A stretch of 34,765 nt of DNA from a virus: IMG/VR virus record IMGVR_UViG_3300046451_002535, positions 1 through 34,765 of that record. One strand, written 5' to 3'. Both the position numbers and the translations under genes were made by a program. Shown here in pieces: positions 9,036 to 17,818 of this stretch (its first letter is position 1; every line of letters begins with the position of its first letter). The notes beneath the pieces were generated by a model. That model saw nothing but the letters and a program-made list of their open reading frames with translations, was not told the DNA's origin and searched no databases.

Positions 9036-10550
9036 ATGGTATATTCATATGAACTAGAACAACATTTGCTCGCAGGGTTAATTAAATACCCAGAGTCCTA
9101 CCCCTTAATTGCAGCCTTTATAACTAAAGACGATTTCTTCTCCCAAAACACAGCTGTTAATAAAACAATATTCTGTGTACTTCGTCAGTCCCTAGAGGCT
9201 TCTGAAATCTTAGACGAAGTTTTATTATCGCAAAGGGTTAAATCTCTAGGTATGTCCTTCGAAGATAATATAAATATTGGCGATTATATTAAAGCTTTGT
9301 CAATGAGGCAAATATCAAAAGAAGGGGTTGTTAAGGCGGCTAAAGAATTAAAAAAAATTACAGTTAGGAGGGAGATTCACGACGCATCTATAGATGTCGC
9401 AAAAAGCATGAAAAGTATTTCCGCTAGCTCAACCTACGATCAAATAGTATCTGAGGCAGATAAAATATACAATGAAAAAATCAATCTTTACGAGATAGGT
9501 TCAAATAACCCCGAAAACCTTTTTGACGATATGGAAGACTGGATTGAGGATAGAGGAAACAACCCTATCGATGAATTCGGGCTAATGGGGCCACACAAAA
9601 GAATAAATGAGTGCTACGGATCGCTACTTAGACCTGGAAACATTACGGTTGTTGTGGCTAGGGCTGGAGTAGGTAAAACGCAATTTTGTATGGATTTCTG
9701 CACAAAAGTCTCTGCAATCAATAACAACGTACCTATCCTTCATTTTGACAATGGCGAGATGAGCAAAGAAGAGCTTATTGTAAGGCAATGCTCCGCTCTA
9801 TCTGGAGTTCCCATGCATTTGTTGGAGACGGGCAGATGGAGGCAGGCGGGCCAAGAAGTAATAGATAAAGTAAGAGATACTTGGAAGAAGGTTAAGGATT
9901 TTAAATTCTTCTATTATAACGTAGCAGGGCACTCGATAGAAAGTATGATCAATATTATAAGAAGGTTTTATTTCTCTGAGGTGGGCAGGGGGAACAAGAT
10001 GATATTTAGTTTTGACTACATTAAAACCTCTTACGAAAAACAAAACGGTTTAAGCTCTTGGGAAACCGTTGGTAGAATGGTCGATAAGTTTAAACAATTA
10101 ATACAAAAAGAACTTTGCTTTAGCGAAGGCCCTACAGTGTCGATGCTAACCAGCGTGCAGAGTAATAGATTAGGTATAACAAATAACAGAAGCTCAGATA
10201 ATATAGTTGACGACGAGAGCGTTGTCTCCCTGTCTGATCAAATAACTCAATTTTGTTCTCATTTGTTTTTGCTCAGAAAAAAGACTATGGATGAGATACA
10301 ATCCGAGCCGGAAGATTTTGGAACCCACAAATTAATATCCCTAAAATACCGATGGTTAGGTAGGGACGTCCACAGAGCTCTTCAACCCGTGGAAATGCCG
10401 GACGGAACAAAAAGAAATAACTATGTAAACCTGCATATGGAGAATTTTGGCATTGAAGAAAAGGGCGACTTACAAGATCTTGTTGACAATTTAAACTCTG
10501 AAGGCGTTGGCGCGGTTGAAGGTTTCTTAGATGAGCTCCCGAATATATGA
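9036..10550 (+). CDS. dnaB: DnaB-type replicative helicase
   Basis: 504 residues. The N-terminal domain starts like DnaB (YELEQHLLAGLIKYPESYPLI), and the C-terminal RecA-like ATPase carries Walker A ARAGVGKT (Lys 214) followed by ILHFDNGEMSKEE. An FSFDYIKTS stretch is the likely Walker B region. These proteins form hexameric rings that unwind the replication fork 5-prime to 3-prime and load primase. Its stop overlaps the start of the primase-like gene by 4 bp, matching the usual helicase-primase pairing. The ATG is at the predicted transcription start. Confidence 0.88.
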   Translation: MVYSYELEQHLLAGLIKYPESYPLIAAFITKDDFFSQNTAVNKTIFCVLRQSLEASEILDEVLLSQRVKSLGMSFEDNINIGDYIKALSMRQISKEGVVKAAKELKKITVRREIHDASIDVAKSMKSISASSTYDQIVSEADKIYNEKINLYEIGSNNPENLFDDMEDWIEDRGNNPIDEFGLMGPHKRINECYGSLLRPGNITVVVARAGVGKTQFCMDFCTKVSAINNNVPILHFDNGEMSKEELIVRQCSALSGVPMHLLETGRWRQAGQEVIDKVRDTWKKVKDFKFFYYNVAGHSIESMINIIRRFYFSEVGRGNKMIFSFDYIKTSYEKQNGLSSWETVGRMVDKFKQLIQKELCFSEGPTVSMLTSVQSNRLGITNNRSSDNIVDDESVVSLSDQITQFCSHLFLLRKKTMDEIQSEPEDFGTHKLISLKYRWLGRDVHRALQPVEMPDGTKRNNYVNLHMENFGIEEKGDLQDLVDNLNSEGVGAVEGFLDELPNI

Positions 10551-11584
10551 TATCTACAGACAAAATAAAAGATTGCTTAATTAATTTAGGCTATAAACTT
10601 AATGACCGAGGGCCTTATTGGCAAACCAATGCGATATTCAGAAACGGAGATAACTCTACAGCAATTCAGATATATAAAAACAGCGGAGTTTGGAAGGATC
10701 ACGTGCAAGGAAGCGTGTTTTCTCCCCTAAAGAGGTTGGTTGAAATTACGCTTGGCACAAATGATAAAAATGTAATCAAGAAATACCTAGAAGAAGAGGA
10801 TATAGGTTCACACTATAACAAAATAGAATCAAGAGAAAAAATAGAAATGGAAGAAATATACCCAGAAGACTGCTTAAAAAAATTACTTCCACATTATAAA
10901 TTTTATAACGACAGGGGTGTTAGCGATGAAGTTCTAGCGAACTTAAAGGGCGGATTCGCTACTGCAGGAAAATTAAATAAAAGATTTATATTCCCTATTT
11001 ATAATGAGCTTTCCCAGATATATGGGTTCTCAGGAAGAGATATGACATCTATAGAAGGTCGCCCTAAATGGAAACATATAGGAAAGAAAAAATCATGGGT
11101 TTACCCTTTGTACAATAACCCTAAAACCCTAAAAGATATAAAAGAGAGAGGCGAAGTTATTTTAGTTGAGAGTATTGGCGACTTACTGCAATTAAATGAA
11201 AACGGATATTTCAATGTTTTAGTTACCTTTGGGCTGGACGTTTCTAATAAGTTAATATGCTCCTTAGTCTCGCTAGGAATCTCCAGAATAATACTATCAT
11301 TAAACAACGATTCCGCATCTACAAAAAACAGAGGGTTGGAGGCGTGTGTAAAAAACTATCTTAAATTATTAAATTACTTTGAACCAGATAAAATTTTAAT
11401 ATGCTTACCAACCGCAAAAGATTTTGGAGAAATGTCTATTGATGATTTTAATTCTTGGAAGAAAAAGCTATTATCCTCTGACGCAAAAAAACAAAGATCA
11501 TTCATAGTCAAAGAGATAAGCAAAATGCACAAAACTTTACCAAAATCTTTATTAAAAAATAAAAAAATAATAACCAATGAGTGA
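10547..11584 (+). CDS. Toprim primase-like protein
   Basis: 345 residues. A short N-terminal domain (NDRGPYWQTNAIFRNGD... KNSGVWKDHV) resembles the DNA-recognition part of DnaG-type primases but lacks the four zinc Cys. RGVSDEVLANLKGGF is a typical linker phrase of phage primases. The Toprim domain follows: VILVESIGDLL (catalytic Glu in the first strand), FNVLVTFGLDVS, and ILSLNNDSASTKNRG, where the usual first Asp of the DxD pair is Asn. This gene makes RNA primers for the lagging strand together with the helicase, whose gene it overlaps by 4 bp. The Asn substitution leaves catalysis slightly uncertain. Confidence 0.8.
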   Translation: MISTDKIKDCLINLGYKLNDRGPYWQTNAIFRNGDNSTAIQIYKNSGVWKDHVQGSVFSPLKRLVEITLGTNDKNVIKKYLEEEDIGSHYNKIESREKIEMEEIYPEDCLKKLLPHYKFYNDRGVSDEVLANLKGGFATAGKLNKRFIFPIYNELSQIYGFSGRDMTSIEGRPKWKHIGKKKSWVYPLYNNPKTLKDIKERGEVILVESIGDLLQLNENGYFNVLVTFGLDVSNKLICSLVSLGISRIILSLNNDSASTKNRGLEACVKNYLKLLNYFEPDKILICLPTAKDFGEMSIDDFNSWKKKLLSSDAKKQRSFIVKEISKMHKTLPKSLLKNKKIITNE

Positions 11585-12662
11585 ATTAACTAAATTATCC
11601 GCGAGTAGAATTAAAACCGCGCAAACTTGCTCCTGGACATACTGGTGCAATTATAAATTAAAACTTCCTCAGGCAGGAAATGACGGCTCGAGCAGAGGAA
11701 CTATATGTCACAATATATTTGAACTTCTAGGAGACAAGCATAAGGCTGAATTTAATAAAATAATAAAAGAAGGAACAATATGGAATACCAAGGTTGTTGC
11801 CTCTCAAGTTAAAGAAGAAGCTGAAGAGTTAAAGGTTGACGATCAAGAAAATTTAGATCTGATTGACGAAATGATTGTTGCTGGACTTCGTTGTGATTTT
11901 TTTGGGGATACAGAAGAACAGCCTGAAGAAGCGGAATCAGAAAGGTTTTTTGACCTAGAAATAGACAAGCCAGAAAAAGGTATTCGCTATGCAGTCAGAG
12001 GGTACATAGATAAGTTATTTAAATATAAGGATAATTCTGTAATAATTCGAGACTTCAAAAGCAGCAAGCAGGTTTTTAAAGGAAAAGAAATAACTGATAA
12101 TTTACAAAACCTAATATATAGCCTAGCGGTCAAAAACCTAATGCCAGAAACAGAGCCTCAGAGTGAATTTATTTTTTTAAGATTTGACCTAGAAAAAGAC
12201 GTTTTGGGAGAACGCGGAAAGGGTTACGTAAGGATGGATAAAATCACCGAAGAAGAATTAGAAGGTTTTGAATATCAGCTTACTGAATTTCAAAAATACA
12301 TAGACGGATTTGATGAAGATTGCGCAAAGTCTAATTTTGCAGCAAAACAAGATTACCCAAGAGACGGAACGTTTGGCGGGCCACTCGCCTGCGGAAAAGA
12401 TGGATTTAAAGTTTCTTACGGGCAGCCTGTGCTTGATAAGCTTGGCGAGCCAATAAAAGCTTTTATTTGCCCATACAGAAAGCCTATGGAATACTACGCA
12501 ATACAAGACAAAGACGGAAAGGTTTTAAAAACATCATTTATTGAAAAGAAAGACTCTCTTGATCCAGACGAAGACCTCGGAGAAAAGGTCGTAAAAATGA
12601 ATTATGATGGATGCCCACACTGGCAAAACAAAGTAAAAATAGATGACTTCCTCGACGGATAA
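11577..12662 (+). CDS. RecB/Cas4-type PD-(D/E)XK nuclease, probable Fe-S protein
   Basis: 361 residues. The nuclease core is RGYIDKLFKYKDNSVIIRDF followed by KSSK: Asp, then Asp-x-Lys, as in the PDDEXK_1 group that includes RecB, AddB and Cas4. It opens with LSASRIKTAQTCSWTYWC, the classical start of this group. Cys residues occur in this N-terminal stretch and again near the C-terminus (LACGKD, FICPYR, DGCPHW). Such a split cluster usually binds a 4Fe-4S centre, so I infer one. It probably resects DNA ends for recombination with the UvsX protein. It overlaps the primase gene by 8 bp and the Nudix gene by 20 bp. Confidence 0.82.
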   Translation: MSELTKLSASRIKTAQTCSWTYWCNYKLKLPQAGNDGSSRGTICHNIFELLGDKHKAEFNKIIKEGTIWNTKVVASQVKEEAEELKVDDQENLDLIDEMIVAGLRCDFFGDTEEQPEEAESERFFDLEIDKPEKGIRYAVRGYIDKLFKYKDNSVIIRDFKSSKQVFKGKEITDNLQNLIYSLAVKNLMPETEPQSEFIFLRFDLEKDVLGERGKGYVRMDKITEEELEGFEYQLTEFQKYIDGFDEDCAKSNFAAKQDYPRDGTFGGPLACGKDGFKVSYGQPVLDKLGEPIKAFICPYRKPMEYYAIQDKDGKVLKTSFIEKKDSLDPDEDLGEKVVKMNYDGCPHWQNKVKIDDFLDG

Positions 12663-13053
12663 GTATGACGCGGCAGGACTACTCGTAAAACTAGGCAATT
12701 TAGTTCTACTGGGCAAAAGGGCTAAAATTTGTGCTAATTTTCCTGGATATTGGTCGCTTCCCTGTGGGGCTGTAGAAAAGGGGGAATCCTCCTTAGACGC
12801 CTGTATTAGAGAATTTAAAGAAGAAGCCGGAATAAATATCTCAAACGAAATAGAATATCTGAATTCGTTCCCAATGAAAAACGGGGGCACTTTTTACGCA
12901 TATTTCACCAATATAAAATCTTTAATCTTTCCAAGCAATGAGGCCGTAGATTCAATAGAGCATGAAGAATGGGGTTTTTTTAAAATAGAAGAAAATTGCC
13001 TCCCCAATCCGATGACAAAAGAAACAAGAGATACGATTTTAAAATTAAAATGA
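12643..13053 (+). CDS. Nudix hydrolase
   Basis: 136 residues with a perfect Nudix box, GAVEKGESSLDACIREFKEE then AGI (residues about 45-67): Gly, five residues, Glu, seven residues, Arg-Glu, hydrophobic, x, Glu-Glu, x, Gly. Nudix enzymes hydrolyse nucleoside diphosphates linked to another group using Mg2+. WSLPCGAVE resembles the mutT/ADP-sugar branch. It overlaps the upstream nuclease gene by 20 bp and the next start by 4 bp (ATGA). Standing directly before the GDP-mannose and GDP-fucose genes, it could act on GDP-mannose or as a nucleotide-pool cleaner; the substrate cannot be read from the sequence. Confidence 0.88.
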   Translation: MTSSTDKYDAAGLLVKLGNLVLLGKRAKICANFPGYWSLPCGAVEKGESSLDACIREFKEEAGINISNEIEYLNSFPMKNGGTFYAYFTNIKSLIFPSNEAVDSIEHEEWGFFKIEENCLPNPMTKETRDTILKLK

Positions 13054-14081
13054 AAAAAATAATAGTAACAGGAGTAACGGGCCAAGACGGAAGTCATATG
13101 GTAGATTATTTATTAAAGAATACCGAGCATAAAATATACGGAACCGCTCGAAGATTAAGCGTTAAGAATCACGAAAATATATTACATCTAGAGGATGAGT
13201 CTCGATTTGAGCTAATCAGCATGGACTTGAACGATGCTCATAGTATTCGTGATGTAGTAATCGACATTCAGCCAGACTTTTTTATTAATTTTGCAGCGCA
13301 GTCTTTTGTGGCTGGAAGCTGGGATTTTCCGATTCAAACTTGGGACACCGATGCAAATGCAGTACTTCACATTCTTGAATCAATTCGCCGATTTGCTCCG
13401 CAATGCAGATTTTATAACGCCGGATCTTCCGAGGAGTTTGGAGATGTAGTCTTTAGTCCGCAAAACGAAAATCACCCACTTAGGCCTCAATCTCCTTATG
13501 GAGCCGCAAAATGTGGAGCTAGGCACATCGTAAGGGTGTACAGAGAATCTTATAATTTATATGCAGTGCAAGGATGGTTGTTTAATCACGAAGGGAGTAG
13601 AAGGGGGCTTGATTTCGTAACTCGAAAAATAACGCACACAGTAGCAAGAATAAAAATAGCCATAGAGAAAGGTAAAAAAGCTCCAACCCTGAAACTTGGA
13701 AACATAGAAGCAAAGAGAGACTGGAGCGACGCAGAAGATTTTATGGACGGGGTTTGGCTAATGCTTAATCAAGAAAAACCAAAAAACTATGTTCTCGGAA
13801 GTGGAGAAATGCACACCGTTAGAGAATTCATGGAAGAAGCTTTAAAGTGCGCTGGTATAGAATTTAAACCCTCAGGAAAAGAAGAGGATGAAAAATATCA
13901 CACAAAAGACGGACTGTTGATTTTTGAAGTTGATCAAAAGTTTTATAGGCCGGCAGAAGTTCATGAACTATGCGGAGATCCATCTCTCGTAGAGAAAGAG
14001 TTGGGTTGGGCAAGGCAAACCGACTTTCAAGGCTTGGTTAAGAAAATGTACAAAAGCGATTATGCTACGCTAAGCAAATGA
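13050..14081 (+). CDS. gmd: GDP-mannose 4,6-dehydratase
   Basis: 343 residues. It converts GDP-D-mannose to GDP-4-keto-6-deoxymannose, the first step to GDP-L-fucose. The Rossmann start is VTGVTGQDGSHMVDYLL, the catalytic region carries GSSEEFG and SPYGAAK (the Tyr-x3-Lys pair), and FNHEGSRRGLDFVTRKI and LGNIEAKRDWSDAEDFMDG are diagnostic of Gmd. I choose the ATG at 13050, where the Rossmann strand begins and ATGA joins it to the Nudix stop; an upstream in-frame ATG at 12996 would add 18 residues unlike the family. Length matches the family. Its stop overlaps the next gene by 4 bp. Confidence 0.93.
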   Translation: MKKIIVTGVTGQDGSHMVDYLLKNTEHKIYGTARRLSVKNHENILHLEDESRFELISMDLNDAHSIRDVVIDIQPDFFINFAAQSFVAGSWDFPIQTWDTDANAVLHILESIRRFAPQCRFYNAGSSEEFGDVVFSPQNENHPLRPQSPYGAAKCGARHIVRVYRESYNLYAVQGWLFNHEGSRRGLDFVTRKITHTVARIKIAIEKGKKAPTLKLGNIEAKRDWSDAEDFMDGVWLMLNQEKPKNYVLGSGEMHTVREFMEEALKCAGIEFKPSGKEEDEKYHTKDGLLIFEVDQKFYRPAEVHELCGDPSLVEKELGWARQTDFQGLVKKMYKSDYATLSK

Positions 14082-15034
14082 AATCTAATAAGATTTTCGT
14101 CGCGGGACACAATGGAATGGTTGGCTCAGCCGTCTTAAATAAATTAAAAAGCGAAGGCTTTAATAATATCATCACAAAAACTCGAAGAGAATTGGATCTA
14201 ACAAAACAAGCTGAAGTTAATAAGCTGTTCGGAAAAGAGAGGCCTGAAATGGTTGTTATTTGCGCAGCTAAGGTGGGAGGCATATTAGCAAACAGCACTA
14301 AAAAAGCCGACTTTATATATCAAAATTTGCAAATAGCAACAAACTTAATCCACGCTTCGCACATTTACAATGTTAAAAAAATGATAAACCTTGGAAGCTC
14401 TTGTATTTATCCTCGAGATGCAGAAATACCCATTAAAGAAGAGAGCTTATTAACGGGCGTATTAGAAAAAACAAATGAGCCATATGCAATAGCTAAAATA
14501 GCAGCTATAAAACTATGCGAAAGCCTTTACGAACAATACGATAATAATTTCTATTCGATAATGCCGTGTAATATGTACGGGCCGAGAGATAATTTTGACC
14601 TAAAAAGCTCTCATGTCTTGCCTGCATTAATTCGCAAGGTTCACGAAGCAAAAGAAAGCGGCGCAGATAGCATTGAGGTCTGGGGGTCGGGCAAACCATT
14701 AAGGGAATTTCTTTATGTCGAGGATCTCGCTGAAGCAATATCTTTTTGTTTAAAAAATGTGAACGCCTCAGATATTTACAAACAAGAGATATCTCACCTC
14801 AATTGCGGATCCAATAAAGAAATTTCCATACTTGAATTAGCGTCTTTAATTAAAAACATCATTGCGTATAAAGGAGATATTACATTCGACAACTCAAAGC
14901 CCGATGGAACATATAGAAAAAAAATGGACAATACTCGAATTTCAAAAATAGGATTCAAACCAAGCACCTCCCTAGAAGAAGGTCTGCGAAGAACATATAA
15001 TTGGTATACAGAAAACAAACAAAAAATTGTGTAA
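14078..15034 (+). CDS. fcl: GDP-L-fucose synthase
   Basis: 318 residues. It epimerises and reduces GDP-4-keto-6-deoxymannose to GDP-L-fucose with NADPH. The start FVAGHNGMVGSAV is the classical Fcl nucleotide-binding motif. RRELDLT, AAKVGGILANS, NLGSSCIYPRDAEIPIKE, the Tyr-x3-Lys pair (EPYAIAKIAAIK) and MYGPRDNFDLKSSHVLPALI are all diagnostic. It is coupled to gmd by an ATGA overlap, so the pair makes GDP-fucose in the infected cell, probably for modifying glycans on the host surface or on the virion. No glycosyltransferase lies in the window. Confidence 0.93.
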   Translation: MKSNKIFVAGHNGMVGSAVLNKLKSEGFNNIITKTRRELDLTKQAEVNKLFGKERPEMVVICAAKVGGILANSTKKADFIYQNLQIATNLIHASHIYNVKKMINLGSSCIYPRDAEIPIKEESLLTGVLEKTNEPYAIAKIAAIKLCESLYEQYDNNFYSIMPCNMYGPRDNFDLKSSHVLPALIRKVHEAKESGADSIEVWGSGKPLREFLYVEDLAEAISFCLKNVNASDIYKQEISHLNCGSNKEISILELASLIKNIIAYKGDITFDNSKPDGTYRKKMDNTRISKIGFKPSTSLEEGLRRTYNWYTENKQKIV

Positions 15035-15044
15035 TACAATACTC

Positions 15045-16076
15045 ATGAACAACGAATACTTTCCAAATAGAATTCTTGAAGCGCTTCAAGAAAAAGTAAA
15101 AATGCACAATGCAAGGTGTGCGAGCAAGATAACTCTCTCTCAATTACAAAAGGTTTATCGGCGAGGAGTAGCTGCGTTTGCAGAATTCGGCAAGCCTGGA
15201 AAAGCTCGAGGTCAATGGGCTATTGCTAGAGTAAATATGTTTTTAAAAATGGTCCAAGGTTCTCGCGTTAAAGATTCCTATAGGAAAGCCGATCAAGATA
15301 TAGCAGATGCTGGATTTCTAATTGACGACGGAGTTAGGGATGAAAATTTCTTTTCTGAAGAGAATTTAATAGAGGCAAGCATAGAAATAAGACGAAACCA
15401 GCTCCAAGAAGACCCATCCTTTACTTCAGAAATGTGGGCTACAATTTTTATCGACGTTGACGAACTGGGCTTTGAAGAGTACATAAACGAAGAAGCGTGG
15501 GCTGCAGAAAAAAACAAAGGAAAAAAATTAAACAAACCTTTTAGAACATCTAAAGGCCCAAAGAAATTTTCTGTTTACGTTAAAAACGAAAAAGGTAATG
15601 TAGTAAAAGTTAACTTTGGAGATCCCAACATGGAGATTAAGCGCGACAATCCTGCCCGAAGAAAAAGTTTTAGAGCAAGACATAACTGCGAAAATCCAGG
15701 CCCCAAAACAAAAGCTAGGTATTGGAGCTGTAAGATGTGGAGCAAGAAGAGCGTTACAAATATGACAAAAGCTGAGGATACAGAGGAGCTTGAAGAGCAA
15801 ATTCTCGAAGAAGAATCCGAAGCAAAAAAAGGACTCTGGGAAAACATCAGAGACAAGAAAAAAAGAATGGGCAAAAAATACAAAGCCGCAAAACCCGGAG
15901 ATAAAGATCGCCCAAGTAAAAAAGCATGGAAAAAAGCTCAGTCAACAGACGAAGAAAAAGACTTCAAGCCTCATATGATGTATGATAAAAAAACAGGAAA
16001 GCCAATTAAAGCCGAAACATACAAACAACATTTAGAGTTAAAAGAAAAAGGCTTCACTCACGAAAAACCTACCTAA
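15045..16076 (+). CDS. Basic virus-type protein with RARHNC...YWSCKMW motif
   Basis: 343 residues from the ATG at 15045; an upstream GTG at 15027 would lie inside the fcl stop and is less likely. The N-terminal part (KVYRRGVAAFAEFGKPGKAR then GQWAIARVNMFL) is a domain found in many viral proteins of unknown function. Further on, KKFSVYVKNEKGNVVKVNFG and ARRKSFRARHNCENPG then TKARYWSCKMW form another small domain shared among phage and giant-virus proteins; two conserved Cys suggest a metal site. An acidic middle and a strongly basic tail (KKKRMGKKYKAAKPGDKDRP) close it. No function can be stated. A good terminator follows 26 bp after its stop. Confidence 0.8.
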   Translation: MNNEYFPNRILEALQEKVKMHNARCASKITLSQLQKVYRRGVAAFAEFGKPGKARGQWAIARVNMFLKMVQGSRVKDSYRKADQDIADAGFLIDDGVRDENFFSEENLIEASIEIRRNQLQEDPSFTSEMWATIFIDVDELGFEEYINEEAWAAEKNKGKKLNKPFRTSKGPKKFSVYVKNEKGNVVKVNFGDPNMEIKRDNPARRKSFRARHNCENPGPKTKARYWSCKMWSKKSVTNMTKAEDTEELEEQILEEESEAKKGLWENIRDKKKRMGKKYKAAKPGDKDRPSKKAWKKAQSTDEEKDFKPHMMYDKKTGKPIKAETYKQHLELKEKGFTHEKPT

Positions 16077-16102
16077 TTTCACAATTTAACAACTTAAAAC
16101 CT

Positions 16103-16138
16103 AAACCCCTGTTTCGATTATTCGAGCGGGGTTTTTTT
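16103..16138 (+). terminator. Rho-independent terminator after the helicase-to-fucose gene chain
   Basis: AAACCCC and GGGGTTT flank an inner imperfect TTCGA...TCGA stem, followed by a run of seven T. It separates the upstream genes from the TnpB-like locus and isolates that locus as its own transcription unit. Confidence 0.8.
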
Positions 16139-16142
16139 AATC

Positions 16143-16171
16143 TTGACTATTTTTTATATATAAACTATAAT
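16143..16171 (+). promoter_or_regulatory. Promoter of the TnpB-like gene and RNA array
   Basis: TTGACT (16143-16148), a 17-bp AT-rich spacer and a perfect TATAAT (16166-16171). The ATG at 16179 follows after 7 nt, so the mRNA should start at or next to the start codon. No other clear promoter was found before the array, so this is the probable source of the array RNA. Confidence 0.8.
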
Positions 16172-16178
16172 ATAGTCT

Positions 16179-17630
16179 ATGAAAAAAGTTAAAACATTTT
16201 CCCCTAGAGCTTGCAGATTAAATGGTATCAAATTAACACCAGAATTTAAAATCGAACATAATACAATATCGTCAATCCAAAGAGATCTATCTATATGGGT
16301 ATATGAAAAAATATCTAAAAAAGAGATAGAAGCAATCGATGATAAATATATAAAGTTTAAAAATAAAGCTTGGGACGATTGGGCAGGAGTAAGTTTTCAA
16401 GGAAAAGATTGCAAAAGCTGGAAAGAAAACGAGTTAAGCTTGAGGCAACTAAAGTGCCACCCAGAAGTTCAAGATATATTCTTAAACTTCACCTCTCACA
16501 TAGAGGAAAAAGAGCTGAATTTATCTCGACTCGATGATGTATTATGGAAAGTGGTAGAAAATTACAAAGGCTTTCAAGAGAGAAACGGCAAAAAAACAAA
16601 ACGCCCTATATTCCTAAAAACAAACAAAGCTTTAAATTTCAAAAACGGCGGAATATGGATAGAGGACAACAAGATAAAAATCTCCACCCTACAGAAGCGT
16701 AAATTTATATATTTAACATTCAAAGAAGATGTTTATAAAAATCAAGATTCAATTGATTACAAAACGAGCTCGGGAAAAGGCGGAAATATCTCCTTCAATG
16801 GTTTATACAAACAAGATGATAATTTTTTAGTCATTCAGTTGGTTGAAGAACAAGAGTCTTCTTTCTTCAAGAAGGTTATAGGTATTGACATAAACAAAAA
16901 CGACTCACAATGGATCACTTTTAGCGAACCTATATTCAACAAAAAACAAAGAGCAATTGTAAAAAACGAAGAATTCAAAGAGCTGGAAACTCAAGCAAAA
17001 AACTTCAATCAAGATTTACTAAAGAATAAAAATAAATACAACTCAAAACAAAGAAGAAAACTGCACCAAAGAAAAAAGAGAGCAGAAAGAAGGCTAGAGC
17101 TTTCAATCAAGGAAAAAATAGTAAAACCCGCATTTCTATATTATATAAAAAAATATGATAGTAAAGTTAGTTTTTCTATTGATGATATTGGATTTGGTTC
17201 TCAAAATAGTTTTGGACAAGAATATATTAGAGATGCTTTTGTAAGTTTATGCAAGAAGAGCAATATAGCTTTCGTTATTTGCCCTCCCAATTTTAGCTCT
17301 CAAATCTGCCCTGAATGCGGATCTTTTCACAAACAAGATAGAAAATTAATAAATTCATACACTTGCAAATCTTGCGGCCATTTTCATAAAAATTGCGACG
17401 AATTAGGGGCGGAAAATATCGCAAAATTCGGATCCGTGTTGATGAAAGAAGTGTGTATATCCTCAACCTCTAAAAGTTTTCAAATACCAATTCCCCACAA
17501 AAGCAAATTTTGGAGCTTGTATGTTTCCGATAATGATGAAAGAAAAAAACCAATCAAAAGAAAATTAGATTCAATATACAATAAAGTTTTAAAAACGCAG
17601 TTTAATTTTCCCGATTCCTCTAGTCGATGA
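16179..17630 (+). CDS. tnpB: TnpB/Cas12-type RuvC protein next to an RNA array
   Basis: 483 residues, somewhat longer than a standard TnpB of about 400. TnpB and Cas12 proteins are RNA-guided DNA nucleases. The C-terminal half holds a RuvC domain: motif I VIGIDINKN (Asp 237), motif II FSIDDIGFG (Asp 335, where Glu is usual), motif III DELGAENIAK (Asp 407), and between II and III a zinc ribbon with CPEC (377, 380) and CKSC (396, 399) preceded by PPNFSSQI, all in TnpB order. The region around 285-310 is the basic helix (NSKQRRKLHQRKKRAERR) normal for the family. The N-terminal 230 residues should hold the RNA- and TAM-binding domains. The gene has its own promoter, no TnpA partner or transposon end was seen, and its last six codons lie inside the first array unit, just as omegaRNA overlaps the tnpB 3-prime end in transposons. 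Cleavage or repression activity cannot be told apart from the sequence. Confidence 0.88.
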   Translation: MKKVKTFSPRACRLNGIKLTPEFKIEHNTISSIQRDLSIWVYEKISKKEIEAIDDKYIKFKNKAWDDWAGVSFQGKDCKSWKENELSLRQLKCHPEVQDIFLNFTSHIEEKELNLSRLDDVLWKVVENYKGFQERNGKKTKRPIFLKTNKALNFKNGGIWIEDNKIKISTLQKRKFIYLTFKEDVYKNQDSIDYKTSSGKGGNISFNGLYKQDDNFLVIQLVEEQESSFFKKVIGIDINKNDSQWITFSEPIFNKKQRAIVKNEEFKELETQAKNFNQDLLKNKNKYNSKQRRKLHQRKKRAERRLELSIKEKIVKPAFLYYIKKYDSKVSFSIDDIGFGSQNSFGQEYIRDAFVSLCKKSNIAFVICPPNFSSQICPECGSFHKQDRKLINSYTCKSCGHFHKNCDELGAENIAKFGSVLMKEVCISSTSKSFQIPIPHKSKFWSLYVSDNDERKKPIKRKLDSIYNKVLKTQFNFPDSSSR

Positions 17631-17715
17631 AAAGTGAGCATGAGCAGGCTACGCTTAGGGAATTCCATGTATACTCCGAGGTTGTTCGCTCGTTAAAACG
17701 AACAGCAATTTAATC
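17613..17715 (+). repeat. Array unit 1, variable block TTCCATG
   Basis: Variable block at 17663-17669. One scaffold change from consensus (G at unit position 35). Its first 18 bases encode the last codons and TGA stop of the TnpB-like gene. Confidence 0.9.
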
Positions 17716-17818
17716 GATTCCTCTAGTCGATGAAAAGTGAGCATGAGCAAGCTCCGCTTAGGGAAACCGCATTATACTCCGAGGTTGTTCGCTCGTTAAA
17801 ACGAACAGCAATTTAATC
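17716..17818 (+). repeat. Array unit 2, variable block ACCGCAT
   Basis: Variable block at 17766-17772. One scaffold change (C at unit position 39, in the predicted hairpin loop). Confidence 0.9.

Noticed and set aside
12996-13049. Earlier ATG for the gmd gene
   Set aside because: The extra 18 residues overlap the Nudix gene and do not fit the family, while the ATG at 13050 begins directly at the nucleotide-binding strand.
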